Assembly (NCBI GenBank): GCA_902779305.1
Contig: CACZBD010000009.1
Coordinates: 1 to 64,000, forward strand
Reading direction: 5' to 3'
Source of the DNA: an uncultured Lachnospiraceae bacterium
Lineage (GTDB): Bacteria; Bacillota; Clostridia; Lachnospirales; Lachnospiraceae
DNA length: 64,000 nt
The stretch's first letter is position 1. Each line of letters opens with the position of its first letter. The notes beneath the pieces are model-generated. The model was not told the origin of the DNA and did not search any database. It saw only the letters and a program-made list of their open reading frames with translations. The translations under genes were made by a program, and so were the position numbers. Of this stretch, positions 51,634 through 60,564 are shown piece after piece.

Positions 51634-53765
51634 TTTCCCACCTCCTTCATGATCTCAAACAGCGTATCCTCGGCGGTAAAGGGCGCATGGTTCAGTCTGT
51701 GGCCTTTGCCGAGCGCCTGTTCCATCGCTTCCACATAAGCGCCGGGCACACCGACAAGCGGCAGCTCTCCGGCTCCCTTTGCGCCGTACGGCCCGTAAGG
51801 ATATTTTTCCACATGGAGCAGACATTTTAAGTTGGGAACGTCCTTGGTCGTCGGGATCAGATAATCGGAATACGAATTGTTCCGGATCCTGCCCTTATTG
51901 TCATAATCCATCTTCTCAATGGAGGAATAGCCGATCCCCTGCAGAAGACCGCCTTCCATCTGTCCCATGACGATGTTGTAGTCCATCGGGGTTCCGACAT
52001 CAAAGTTTCCGTAGGCGCCGAGCACCTTTGCGACACCCGTTAAGGTATCCACTTCCAGTTCTACGGCATTCACGCCCCAGGCGTAGGTCGGATAGGCATC
52101 TCCTTCGAATTTATCCAAATGGAAGGGGATCAGAAAATCAGGTTCTTTGTAACGTTCTTCCACTTCCTGCTCTTCTCCGTCTTTCCAGATCTCTTTCAGC
52201 TGCACGGAAGCTCTTCTTAACAGTTCGCCGACCGTCATCAGCGATCTGGAAGCCACGGTCGGCCCGGAATCCGGGACCCTGGCCGTATCCGGATGCTCGA
52301 AGAACACATCATCAAACGGAATGTTCAGTTCATGGGAAACGATCTTGCAGAATGTTGTCCGAAGCCCCTGTCCGATCTCTCCGTTCGAAGCTAAGATCTC
52401 CACTTTCCCGTCCGGATATTTGTGCAGTCTTGTCACGGCTTTGATCAGATCCCTTTCACCGGAACCCGTAAATCCCGCGCCATGAAAATACATGGACATG
52501 CCGATCCCGCGGCGGAATCTTCCTTCCTGGGCTTTGGCATATTCTTTACGCTTCTTCCTGTAATCGCAGACCGCATCGATCTCGTTGATCATATCCTGCA
52601 CGGGAACCGGGAAATGATACTCGCCGCAGGTGGAAGTCGGATCCCCCTGCTTCACCAGATGCGCTTCCTTAAATGCAAGCGGCTCCACGCCAAGATCCTG
52701 CGCGATGTGGTTCATCAGCAGTTCGATCGCAAAGAAGGTCTGCGGTGCGCCGAATCCTCTGTAAGCCCCGCATGGAGAAGTGTTTGTCTTCAAAGCCCTG
52801 CCGGTCACATGGATATTCGGAACATTGTAGATCCCCGGCGCTGCGATCAGGCCGCGCTGCAGGACGACCGCCGACAACGTCGAATACGCACCCGCATTAA
52901 AGATCACATCAATGTCCAGCGCCGTGACTTTTCCATCCTTTACGGCCGCTTTGTAACGGCAGATCGAGGGATGGCGCTTCGAGGTGTATTCCATGTCTTC
53001 TCTTCTGTCAAAAACACATCGCACGGGCGCATTTGCTTTCCTTGCGGCAACGGCAACCTCCGTGGCTAAGATCGAGGGAAAAGCTTCCTTCCCGCCGAAT
53101 CCGCCGCCGGTCACATCCTGCAGGATATGGATGTTGTCCGTACCCAGTACCCGTTTGACCGCGCCGTGCACATAATAGCAGCACTGCATGCTGCCGTGTA
53201 CGAACATCCTGTCAAGGTCCTCGGGTTCCGCCATCATGCCCTGTGTCTCCAGATAGGCCTGTTCCTGATATCCGGTCTCAAATTCTTCATCAAACACTTT
53301 GTCTGCTTCCGCAAATGCTTTCTGCAGATCTCCGTGTCCGTATTCATAGTTAAAAAACGCTTCGGTGCTTTTTCTCAGATCCAGCACCGGCTCCAGTTCT
53401 TCCAGTTCCACGTTGATGCCGGAAAGGATCCTGTCCACTTCCTTTGCATCGGGACCGACGACCATGCCGATCGCTTCACCGATATACTCGACCGTATCAC
53501 GGCAAAACACCGGCATATCATCCAAAACAATGTTGACATTGTTATCCCCCGGAATGTCACGCGCATCCACGTAAAAGTACCCCTCGGGAAGATCGGGAAC
53601 GCTCACCGAAAGGACTTTTGCACGTGCGGTTTTGGAATGCAGGATCTTTCCGGTCAGGATCTTTCTGCCGTCTTTTGCCGTGTTGTAATCCGCGACATAA
53701 ATACTCCGGCCTTCCATCTTCGCAGCGTGGTCTTTTTTGACTACAGACTGACTGATTTTCTCCAT
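51630..53765 (-). CDS. xdhA: Molybdopterin-binding xanthine dehydrogenase-type large subunit
   Basis: 711 residues. Conserved blocks: GGGFGGKEAFPSIL, AYRGFGAPQTFFAIE, SNGEIGQGLRTTF and the C-terminal GAKGAGELPLVGVPGAY with the catalytic glutamate. It forms a three-subunit purine or N-heterocycle hydroxylase with the next two genes. The N-terminus begins VVKKDHAAKMEGRSIYVADY, the usual start region of this domain. ATG follows GAGGAGGTATGCG. The substrate (xanthine, hypoxanthine, nicotinate or other) is not determined. Confidence 0.88.
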   Translation of the reverse strand: MEKISQSVVKKDHAAKMEGRSIYVADYNTAKDGRKILTGKILHSKTARAKVLSVSVPDLPEGYFYVDARDIPGDNNVNIVLDDMPVFCRDTVEYIGEAIGMVVGPDAKEVDRILSGINVELEELEPVLDLRKSTEAFFNYEYGHGDLQKAFAEADKVFDEEFETGYQEQAYLETQGMMAEPEDLDRMFVHGSMQCCYYVHGAVKRVLGTDNIHILQDVTGGGFGGKEAFPSILATEVAVAARKANAPVRCVFDRREDMEYTSKRHPSICRYKAAVKDGKVTALDIDVIFNAGAYSTLSAVVLQRGLIAAPGIYNVPNIHVTGRALKTNTSPCGAYRGFGAPQTFFAIELLMNHIAQDLGVEPLAFKEAHLVKQGDPTSTCGEYHFPVPVQDMINEIDAVCDYRKKRKEYAKAQEGRFRRGIGMSMYFHGAGFTGSGERDLIKAVTRLHKYPDGKVEILASNGEIGQGLRTTFCKIVSHELNIPFDDVFFEHPDTARVPDSGPTVASRSLMTVGELLRRASVQLKEIWKDGEEQEVEERYKEPDFLIPFHLDKFEGDAYPTYAWGVNAVELEVDTLTGVAKVLGAYGNFDVGTPMDYNIVMGQMEGGLLQGIGYSSIEKMDYDNKGRIRNNSYSDYLIPTTKDVPNLKCLLHVEKYPYGPYGAKGAGELPLVGVPGAYVEAMEQALGKGHRLNHAPFTAEDTLFEIMKEVGK

Positions 53766-53854
53766 AGGATCGCATACCTCCTCTCATGGTCCGGTTCCTG
53801 TCATTATTTTATCAGAAAGTGTATATGGGCTCAAGCACACAGGCGCGGTGAAAA

Positions 53855-54685
53855 TCAATACCAGGCCTTGATCTGTTCCGACGGGATCTCGAAGTGCTGG
53901 TAATCCTTTTCGTTCTTCCAGGCGCCGCCCCAGTTGAATCCGTTCTCGGTAAACAGTTTGTAAGCCAGGTCGTTCTCATCGATCTTATAGTCAAAATCAA
54001 GGCTCCGGTCCGCATACTGTTCCCCGTTTTCGGGCGAGACAACCTCAACGCCGTTCAGTTTATGCACATAGGGGTTATAGAGCGGATTGAGATCGATCGC
54101 AAGCCCTCTTCCGTGTTTGGAAATGTGATTCGTCCCCTCCACCACTCTGTAATTAAAACAGGAGGTGTTGTTGTCCGCCATGGACAGGTCATCATCGGCC
54201 CCGTACTCGTCCACCAGGCGGATCTTTTCGATCGGATAATCCGCTTCGTAAAGTTCCCGGAAAATCTTCAGCACCGTATCCGCGATATGCACATTGACGA
54301 CCAGCTCCCCCTCTAAGGTCTGTCCGTCAAGCGTCTTATGCAGAACATGCAGATACCTTAAATCCTCTCTTGGCAGCGTACAGTCGTCCTTGAACGATTT
54401 CCCTTTGATCCGCATAAAGATCTCATCCGTGATCTCAGTGATATAAAAAGCATCTTCCGGGTTGCTCAGCATTTCGGTCTCCTCTGTTTCCAAACTGTCT
54501 GCCGTCATTTCAGGCTCTTCTGTTTCTGTTATTTTTTTCTCCGGCGCGTCCTCTTTGGTGACCTGAATGACCGGAAGCTCCGCCTCCGCGGGTTTTGTGT
54601 CCGCCCTGTCATTGCCACAGGCGCATAAAAGCCCGAGCAGCACACAGAAAACCGGCAGGATATGCAAAGATCTGTTGTCCTTCAT
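53855..54685 (-). CDS. Lipoprotein M15 (VanY-like) peptidase
   Basis: 276 residues from ATG 54685; in-frame ATGs at 54688 and 54700 are possible. The N-terminal hydrophobic stretch ends at LLCAC, a lipobox, so it is probably membrane-anchored outside the cell. Residues about 35-80 are a low-complexity acidic linker. The C-terminal domain has the zinc-peptidase motifs SKHGRGLAIDLNP (H-x6-D) and DYQHFE. M15 enzymes cut D-Ala-D-Ala-type peptide bonds in peptidoglycan. It stands apart from its neighbours. Confidence 0.88.
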   Translation of the reverse strand: MKDNRSLHILPVFCVLLGLLCACGNDRADTKPAEAELPVIQVTKEDAPEKKITETEEPEMTADSLETEETEMLSNPEDAFYITEITDEIFMRIKGKSFKDDCTLPREDLRYLHVLHKTLDGQTLEGELVVNVHIADTVLKIFRELYEADYPIEKIRLVDEYGADDDLSMADNNTSCFNYRVVEGTNHISKHGRGLAIDLNPLYNPYVHKLNGVEVVSPENGEQYADRSLDFDYKIDENDLAYKLFTENGFNWGGAWKNEKDYQHFEIPSEQIKAWY

Positions 54686-54734
54686 CATTCTTCCTTCCAC
54701 ATATTTTATTGCGGCATCCGGTGATCTTTACGCT

Positions 54735-54760
54735 GAAAAAAGGTGCCCGAAGGCACCTTC
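54735..54760 (-). terminator. Terminator after the 67-residue membrane protein
   Basis: AAGGTGCC (54740-54747) pairs with GGCACCTT (54752-54759) around a CGAA loop. On the minus strand the stem is followed by TTTTTTC. Confidence 0.8.
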
Positions 54761-54779
54761 CTCAATTCGATCAGGATCT

Positions 54780-54983
54780 TTACCGCAGTTCACTCATCTC
54801 CATTACGAGATCATCATGAAAATCATCCGTCTTCTTGCATTCACTCTGCGGCATACATGACGCCTGTCTGGTCAGACGTTTATAAATGGAATTCACAAAA
54901 ACACCGCCGATCGCGCCGGCCATAAAGGCAGCTAAGATCATCAGGGCAACCTCAAGTATCGTCAGATCTGTTTTCTTCTGCAT
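54780..54983 (-). CDS. Small membrane protein, 67 residues
   Basis: ATG 54983 (MQKKTDLTILEVALMILAAF) follows CAAGGAGGCAATGCG; the frame is open to 55070 but that start lacks support. One membrane segment (residues about 9-32, LEVALMILAAFMAGAIGGVF), then a basic stretch and an acidic tail with two Cys residues (ASCMPQSECKKTDD). I do not recognise the family. It is followed by a good terminator. Confidence 0.6.
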   Translation of the reverse strand: MQKKTDLTILEVALMILAAFMAGAIGGVFVNSIYKRLTRQASCMPQSECKKTDDFHDDLVMEMSELR

Positions 54984-55076
54984 CGCATTGCCTCCTTGGA
55001 TTGATACCCCTTGCTCCCCTTTGCTGAAATTATAACACGAACCGGCTTCCCCGTCACGAAAAACTACCACTGCTCT

Positions 55077-56882
55077 TTACTTGGATCTTTTCCTGCGGTC
55101 TCTTTCTCCGGAATAATGGATCCGCTTTTTCTCATACATCCCTTCCTCGGCATGCGTGATCAGAGCGTTCACATTCAGGCCTTTGATCGCTGCCGTTGCC
55201 ACACCGACCGATGCGCTGTAATCCTGTTTCTGAAGACGGGCCTCAAAAGAAGCGATCTCTTTCTGCAGCTTCTCCTCTTCCTTGTCGAACAGAAAGACCA
55301 CGAATTCGTCCCCGCCGATCCGGAACGCATTGTCATCCGGCCAGTAATGCACGATCGCTCTGCTGACATATTTAATGAGTTCATCGCCGGCAAAATGGCC
55401 CTTGCTGTTATTGATGTCTCTTAATCCGTCGACATCGATGAAGATACAGCTGATCGTATTATTTTTACTCTTCGAAAATTCCTTGAGGCGGCGTTCATAG
55501 CAGTGTCTGTTCCTGATCCCGGTAAGTCCGTCCCTGTCACGCTCCTTGATCGCTTTCTGGTAACGCTCCTGCTGCTTGATCTCTTCACGGATCGTCTCGT
55601 TGACGTCACGGAAGGCCATGACAAAATGCAGTTCGTCATCGGATCCCTTTGCCCTGGCGTAGCAAATCTGCGTGTACTTTAACTGCCCGTGTTCCTGTAC
55701 CTGTCTGAACGTCACGGTATAAAGATCGTTTTCCGGAACACGTTCCGTCAGCGTATCAAAATCGGTGTCCTTTTCCACTCTGCTCTGGTCGTCCGGCGCC
55801 ACATAACTGTCCACGAATTCCTGCATGGCATAAATATAGTTGTCCGTATCGGTAAATGCCTTCACGATCTGTCTCTCATAGGAATCATCCGCCGAACGGT
55901 ATAACTCAAGCGATTTGTCCGGATGGACCAGCCAGACCGTATAGTATTCCCGGCTCATGCCGTCTAAGAGAGCAAGCTGAAAATCCTTCTGCTTCTTGTG
56001 TTCCATTCTCGAACGGATCTCTTCATCCTTGACGGCAAGTCCGAGCACGACGACCAGCGAAGAATCCGGCTGTTCGATCTTAACGACTTTCATTTCACAG
56101 TACTGATTGTCGCGGTTTAAATAGATCTCCGTAAAAGAATCCTGTTTTTTCAGTTTCTCGCGGAAATAGGTCTTGGTGAATACTTTTTCCATCCGCTCTT
56201 TTTCGCTCGGATGGACTTCTTCCTTAACAAATGATGCACTGGCTTTTTTGAAATTCTTCCGAAAAAGATCTTCCCCAAACAGGCTGATCATCCGGTTACT
56301 GAGCTTATAGGGATTCGATTCGCCGGTTTCCATATTGATATAATAGACGGAAACGTATTCCCTGCTCAGCGCATCAAGCCCGGAGACATACCGCATGTCC
56401 TGTTCCCTTCTGGTCAGTTCGGTTCTTGCCTCAAGATCGATATCCATGCCTGCCACAACGATCCGGCGCGGCTTTTCATGGAGACCTTCCATTTTCGAGA
56501 TCACGATCTTGTAATACTGGTATCCGCTCTCATCCGTCATTCTGCGGTAATGAAAGGCGACCGTCTTGTTATGCGCGAGAACGGTCACGATATTATCGAT
56601 CTGAACAGAATTTAAGATCAGTTCCACGTCATCCGGGTGTACATAGGTGCGCACACAATCAGAAAAGCCTTCCAAAAGGTCCTCATGCCGCTTCATGATC
56701 TCGATGGTCTGCTCTTCTTTCGGATCTTTGATCAGACGATAGTCCCTGACATCCGTTTCCAGATCGTGATAATACAGGAAATAATAATCATTGGTCAGGA
56801 AATCAACGTAATCTCTTTCGATCTCAGATCTGACCGCTTCTTCTGCCTGTCCTTTTCGGATCTCGATCCCGGAAAATTTCAT
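55077..56882 (-). CDS. PAS-GGDEF diguanylate cyclase
   Basis: 601 residues from ATG 56882, preceded by GGAGG at 6 bases; the frame is open for 58 more codons without a ribosome binding site. Long N-terminal part with PAS-like repeats (DSFTEIYLNRDNQYCEMKVV, RTELTRREQDMRYVSGLDA). The C-terminal GGDEF domain is intact: DRDGLTGIRNRHCYERRLKE, FIDVDGLRDINNSKGH and FRIGGDEFVVF near residue 523. There is no RxxD inhibitory site before it. It probably makes c-di-GMP. A terminator lies upstream. Confidence 0.92.
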   Translation of the reverse strand: MKFSGIEIRKGQAEEAVRSEIERDYVDFLTNDYYFLYYHDLETDVRDYRLIKDPKEEQTIEIMKRHEDLLEGFSDCVRTYVHPDDVELILNSVQIDNIVTVLAHNKTVAFHYRRMTDESGYQYYKIVISKMEGLHEKPRRIVVAGMDIDLEARTELTRREQDMRYVSGLDALSREYVSVYYINMETGESNPYKLSNRMISLFGEDLFRKNFKKASASFVKEEVHPSEKERMEKVFTKTYFREKLKKQDSFTEIYLNRDNQYCEMKVVKIEQPDSSLVVVLGLAVKDEEIRSRMEHKKQKDFQLALLDGMSREYYTVWLVHPDKSLELYRSADDSYERQIVKAFTDTDNYIYAMQEFVDSYVAPDDQSRVEKDTDFDTLTERVPENDLYTVTFRQVQEHGQLKYTQICYARAKGSDDELHFVMAFRDVNETIREEIKQQERYQKAIKERDRDGLTGIRNRHCYERRLKEFSKSKNNTISCIFIDVDGLRDINNSKGHFAGDELIKYVSRAIVHYWPDDNAFRIGGDEFVVFLFDKEEEKLQKEIASFEARLQKQDYSASVGVATAAIKGLNVNALITHAEEGMYEKKRIHYSGERDRRKRSK

Positions 56883-56913
56883 CTTCAGCCTCCAGATAGT
56901 GTGATGTGGTAAC

Positions 56914-56941
56914 ATTGTATCATAAACTTTACACAAGTAAA
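56914..56941 (-). promoter_or_regulatory. Candidate promoter of the GGDEF gene
   Basis: Minus strand: -35 TTTACT (56936-56941), 16-bp spacer, -10 TACAAT (56914-56919), about 30 bases from the ATG. Confidence 0.45.
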
Positions 56942-56969
56942 ACAATAAAGCGTGAAAAATGCGATAAAA

Positions 56970-57000
56970 AAGCGGACATATGAAAATCATATGTCCGCCA
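56970..57000 (-). terminator. Terminator of the second CUT1 operon
   Basis: GCGGACATATGA (56972-56983) pairs with TCATATGTCCGC (56987-56998) around an AAA loop; on the minus strand a TTTTTTATC tail follows. Confidence 0.85.
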
Positions 57001-57027
57001 GCTGATAACCGGTAGTTGGAATGATTT

Positions 57028-57873
57028 TTATCCCTTAACGGATCCCAGTGCCACACCTGCGATGATATATTTCGAAAGCAGGAAATATACCACGAACAGC
57101 GGAAGCACGGTAAGCGTCAGTCCAAGGTAGATGGAACCGAATTCCGTCTTATAGATATCGCCTTTTAACAGACTGACCATGATCGGCATCGTGTAGTTCT
57201 TCTTATCTGTCAGAAGGACCATGGGCTCAAACAGACGGTTCCAGTTTGTTACGAAACTGAAGATCGCCTGTGTTGCGATCGCCGGTTTCATGATCGGCAA
57301 TGCGATCCTGTTGAAGATATAGAACTCTCTTGCGCCGTCTATTCGGGCCGATTGCACGATCTCCAAAGAAAGCGCAGGGATCATGTACTGTCTCATGAAG
57401 AATACCATGGCAGGCGCCTGGATCGCAGGCAGGATCAGCATCAGAAGGTTATTGGTCAGATGAACCTTATAAACCATCTGATAGAAGCCGATCATCGTTA
57501 CCTGACCGGGGATCATCATGATCGCCATGATGAATGCAAAGAAGGCTTTTCTGAATTTCCAGTTATAAACAACAATGCCGTAAGCCGTAAGCGTTGAGAA
57601 ATATACGGAGCAGGCTGTCGCGCAGATCGAAATGATCATGGAATTCATAAATCCTACGGCCGGGTTGAAACTCTTGCCCAGAAGGATCTTTAAGTTCTTC
57701 ATCAAATACGATGAAGGGATCAGCGAAACGGCATGCTGCTGGATCTGTGTCGTGGAGCGCGTTGCGTTCACGATCATGACCCAGAACGGGAAAATGCTTA
57801 ACAGCGCCAGAATGACGCAAAGGATATATACAACAATCAGATAACCGACGGAGGTACGTTTCTTTGTATGCAT
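57028..57873 (-). CDS. CUT1 sugar ABC transporter permease (MalG-type), second system
   Basis: 281 residues, six membrane segments. The EAA loop reads SLEIVQSARIDGAREFYIFN then RIALPIMKPAI, and the C-terminus ends AGVALGSVKG. It overlaps the upstream MalF-type gene by one base (stop/start TAATG). It is the last gene of the operon, ending at the terminator near 56985. No ATPase gene lies nearby. Confidence 0.92.
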   Translation of the reverse strand: MHTKKRTSVGYLIVVYILCVILALLSIFPFWVMIVNATRSTTQIQQHAVSLIPSSYLMKNLKILLGKSFNPAVGFMNSMIISICATACSVYFSTLTAYGIVVYNWKFRKAFFAFIMAIMMIPGQVTMIGFYQMVYKVHLTNNLLMLILPAIQAPAMVFFMRQYMIPALSLEIVQSARIDGAREFYIFNRIALPIMKPAIATQAIFSFVTNWNRLFEPMVLLTDKKNYTMPIMVSLLKGDIYKTEFGSIYLGLTLTVLPLFVVYFLLSKYIIAGVALGSVKG

Positions 57874-58862
57874 TATGCTTTCCCTCCTTGTCTTTCTAAT
57901 TTCATTTTCTTTCTATACTCTTTTTCCTGTTTTCTGATAAGCTTGTTCAGTGCAACTTCATCTTTATCTCTCATGAGATAGAACAGGATCGCGGAGCAGA
58001 CGCAGATGATCAGGAACATGATCATGCTGGCTGCCGCAGCACGGTTATACATATAACTGCCTGCAAATGCCTGGTTGTAAATGAAGCAGCTGGTCGTCAG
58101 TGTTGCATTATCCGGGCCGCTCTTTGTGATGAACAGCTGCGGGATATCGAACATCTGCAGACCACCGATCAGAGATGTTACAAGCGAAAACAGCATGATC
58201 GTTCTTAAGTTCGGAAGCGTAACGTGAATGAACTGCTGGAATCTTGTTGCGCCGTCCACTTCGGCCGCTTCAAAGATGTCCGGGCTGATGCCCAGGATGC
58301 CGGAAATGAAGACGATCATGGAATATCCGTACCACATCCAGAACTGAATAAATGCAACCACGCCTCTTGCGGTTGTCTTACTCTGCAGGAAGTAGATCGG
58401 ATCCTTGGAAATGCCAAGTGATGTTACGATATCGTTCATCGGGCCCATCGGGTAACCAAAGAACGATGCAAATAAGATTGCGACGGTAGCCGCCGTAATG
58501 ATGTTGGGCATATAGAACACTACTTTAAAAAAGCCCTGACCCTTGATCTTGCTCCTGGTGCTCGTAAAGATCGCAGCAAGGAGCAGTGCCAGAAGTACCT
58601 GCGGCACAAAGTTCAGGCCCCAGATCAGCCATGTGTTCTTGAAAGCTGTTCTGAAAGATCCGTTTGTAAGAATTGTTTTGAAGTTTCTAAACGGATCGCT
58701 GGTCAGGAAGTGAATTGCGGTATTTCCCAGTCCCTTCAGATCGGTGAACCCGATCACTGCCGTGTACAAAACGGGATACAACTGGAAAATCAGAAATGCA
58801 ACCACGAACGGAATGCAGAAGAAATATCCGTATTTCGCATAACTGAGTCTTTTCTGTCTCAT
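57873..58862 (-). CDS. CUT1 sugar ABC transporter permease (MalF-type), second system
   Basis: 329 residues, six membrane segments (first at about 12-32). The EAA loop is SPDIFEAAEVDGATRFQQFI then HVTLPNLRTIM. The C-terminus is very basic (KLIRKQEKEYRKKMKLERQG). ATG follows GGAGGATCCAA. It forms the channel with the MalG-type partner for the substrate of the lipoprotein at 58973. Confidence 0.92.
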   Translation of the reverse strand: MRQKRLSYAKYGYFFCIPFVVAFLIFQLYPVLYTAVIGFTDLKGLGNTAIHFLTSDPFRNFKTILTNGSFRTAFKNTWLIWGLNFVPQVLLALLLAAIFTSTRSKIKGQGFFKVVFYMPNIITAATVAILFASFFGYPMGPMNDIVTSLGISKDPIYFLQSKTTARGVVAFIQFWMWYGYSMIVFISGILGISPDIFEAAEVDGATRFQQFIHVTLPNLRTIMLFSLVTSLIGGLQMFDIPQLFITKSGPDNATLTTSCFIYNQAFAGSYMYNRAAAASMIMFLIICVCSAILFYLMRDKDEVALNKLIRKQEKEYRKKMKLERQGGKA

Positions 58863-58911
58863 TTGGATCCTCCAATACTACCGGTTTACTTTCTCCGTAT
58901 TATCAAAATAC

Positions 58912-58936
58912 GGGCGGCGGAGAGCCTCCACCGCCC
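58912..58936 (-). other. Hairpin between the second CUT1 binding protein and permease genes
   Basis: GGGCGGCGGAG (58912-58922) pairs with CTCCACCGCCC (58926-58936) around a 3-nt loop; on the minus-strand RNA the one mismatch is G-U. GTATTTTG follows rather than a long T-run, so it is an mRNA stabiliser or weak terminator. Confidence 0.65.
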
Positions 58937-58972
58937 ATACTTTTCATTAAATTTTGTTGAAATGATCAGAGA

Positions 58973-60421
58973 TTATTCAACGATAACATCCAGGTTGTCA
59001 CCAACGTTGGTCTTGAAGTCAGCAATTGCTGTCTCTCTGTCTTTCTCGCCGGATGTGTACTGACGAACAGCATCTCTCCAGTAGGAGTTGATCGTCTCGT
59101 CGTACTGAGTCAGGTTCTTACCATTTGCATACTGGTTAGCCGGAACGAATGCATCAAACATGTTCTGTCCGCCTAAGAAGTCAAGGGAACCATCAGACAT
59201 AGCCATAACTGTACCGGAAGCTACGCAGTCCTTTGTACCGCCTTCGCCGTTCAGAGTACCGTTTGCCCACTTGTACTGTAAGCCATCCTGTGTGCAGTTC
59301 AGCGTGATCCAATCGATGATCTTACCAACAGCTTCTTTCTTTGTCGAATCCTTGTTAGCAAGAACCCATGTGCCGCCCCAGAAGAAACCAACCGGAGGTG
59401 CGCATACTGCCCAGTCACCGTATGTGCCTTCGCCAACAGCTTCGCCACCACAGTTCGGAGCCAGTGTGTAGTTGATCAGCCATGCAGGACCAAAGAATGC
59501 GAATACGCCCTTAGGACCTTCGTCCTTCATATCTGCGAACCATGCATCTGTCCAGTCCTGAGTATCATTGTGATAACCATTGTCTTTCAGAGTCTTGGAG
59601 TAGTCAAGGAATGCTTCTCTCTTCGGATCGATCGTCAGCTTGCCGTCAACGATCCAGCCCTGATCGGAGCTGTTCTCAACTGCGTGCCACAGATCACCGT
59701 CACCGGATACGATCGCATAACCTTTAGCTTTTAACTTCTCAGCTGCTTCGAAGAACTTATCAAAGTTCTGGGAACCTGCACCGATCTCAGCTGCAACGGT
59801 TTCCGGATCATCAGAACCGAATACGTCCTTAGCGATGGAACGACGGTAAATGAAAGCACCGCCTGTTGCCTGGTAACCAAGAGCAACTACGTCGCCGTCC
59901 GGGTTTGTTCCGATATCAACTGTGTACTGTGCAATGTCTGCATCCTTGATCTCAGCGTCAACATCGATACCAAGATCTTTGTAAGGAGCTGCATACTGGT
60001 AAGCATCACCCTGGGAATACTTCAGGATGAAAGCTGCCTCAGCTGCGTAGATATCAGGAGCTTCTGCGCCACCTGCTGCAAGAGCTGCATCCAGAGCGGG
60101 CTGATAAGCACCATCAGTTGTAGCAATGATGGTTGTGTTTACAGTGTAACCAAAATCAGGATTTGCTTCCAGGAACTTGTCAACCATTCCCGGGATCTCA
60201 TCTGTGAAGGACCACAGATTGATTACATTGTCGCCTTCTGCCGGAGCTTCAGCAACTTCTTCTGCTGCTGCAGGCTCTTCAGCTGCGGGCTCTTCTGCTG
60301 CTGCAGGCTCTTCAGCTGCAGGAGCATCTGCTGCAGGTGCTTCTGCTGCTGCGCCACAGCCGGCAAGCAGAGTAGCAACCATAGCAACACTGAGTACTAC
60401 GCTTAAAACTTTCTTCTTCAT
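58973..60421 (-). CDS. CUT1 sugar-binding lipoprotein, second system
   Basis: 482 residues. Signal peptide with lipobox LLAGC (Cys 22). Residues about 25-65 are an Ala/Pro/Glu-rich linker (EEPAAEEPAA-type repeats). The rest is a solute-binding fold: VINLWSFTDEIPGMVDKFLE, GGAFIYRRSIAKDVFGSDDP, WLINYTLAPNCGGEAVGEGT. The ATG follows GGGAGGAAACAAA, and a good promoter lies upstream. Next to GH43 and GH9 genes, it probably binds plant oligosaccharides (inference). Confidence 0.92.
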   Translation of the reverse strand: MKKKVLSVVLSVAMVATLLAGCGAAAEAPAADAPAAEEPAAAEEPAAEEPAAAEEVAEAPAEGDNVINLWSFTDEIPGMVDKFLEANPDFGYTVNTTIIATTDGAYQPALDAALAAGGAEAPDIYAAEAAFILKYSQGDAYQYAAPYKDLGIDVDAEIKDADIAQYTVDIGTNPDGDVVALGYQATGGAFIYRRSIAKDVFGSDDPETVAAEIGAGSQNFDKFFEAAEKLKAKGYAIVSGDGDLWHAVENSSDQGWIVDGKLTIDPKREAFLDYSKTLKDNGYHNDTQDWTDAWFADMKDEGPKGVFAFFGPAWLINYTLAPNCGGEAVGEGTYGDWAVCAPPVGFFWGGTWVLANKDSTKKEAVGKIIDWITLNCTQDGLQYKWANGTLNGEGGTKDCVASGTVMAMSDGSLDFLGGQNMFDAFVPANQYANGKNLTQYDETINSYWRDAVRQYTSGEKDRETAIADFKTNVGDNLDVIVE

Positions 60422-60481
60422 TTTGTTTCCTCCCTTGGATTTTTATATAAAGCATTATGCCTTATATTTGATACATTGAAG

Positions 60482-60510
60482 ATGATATCACACTTCTTTA
60501 TCTATGTCAC
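60482..60510 (-). promoter_or_regulatory. Sigma-A promoter of the second CUT1 operon
   Basis: Minus strand: -35 GTGACA (60505-60510), 17-bp spacer, -10 TATCAT (60482-60487), each matching consensus at five of six positions. Two TTGTGAA copies lie just upstream in the minus orientation, near 60525-60560, and could be regulatory. Confidence 0.6.
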
Positions 60511-60564
60511 GCAAAAAATTAAAAAATTATTCACAATTTATTCATATCTTTGTTCACAACTTGA

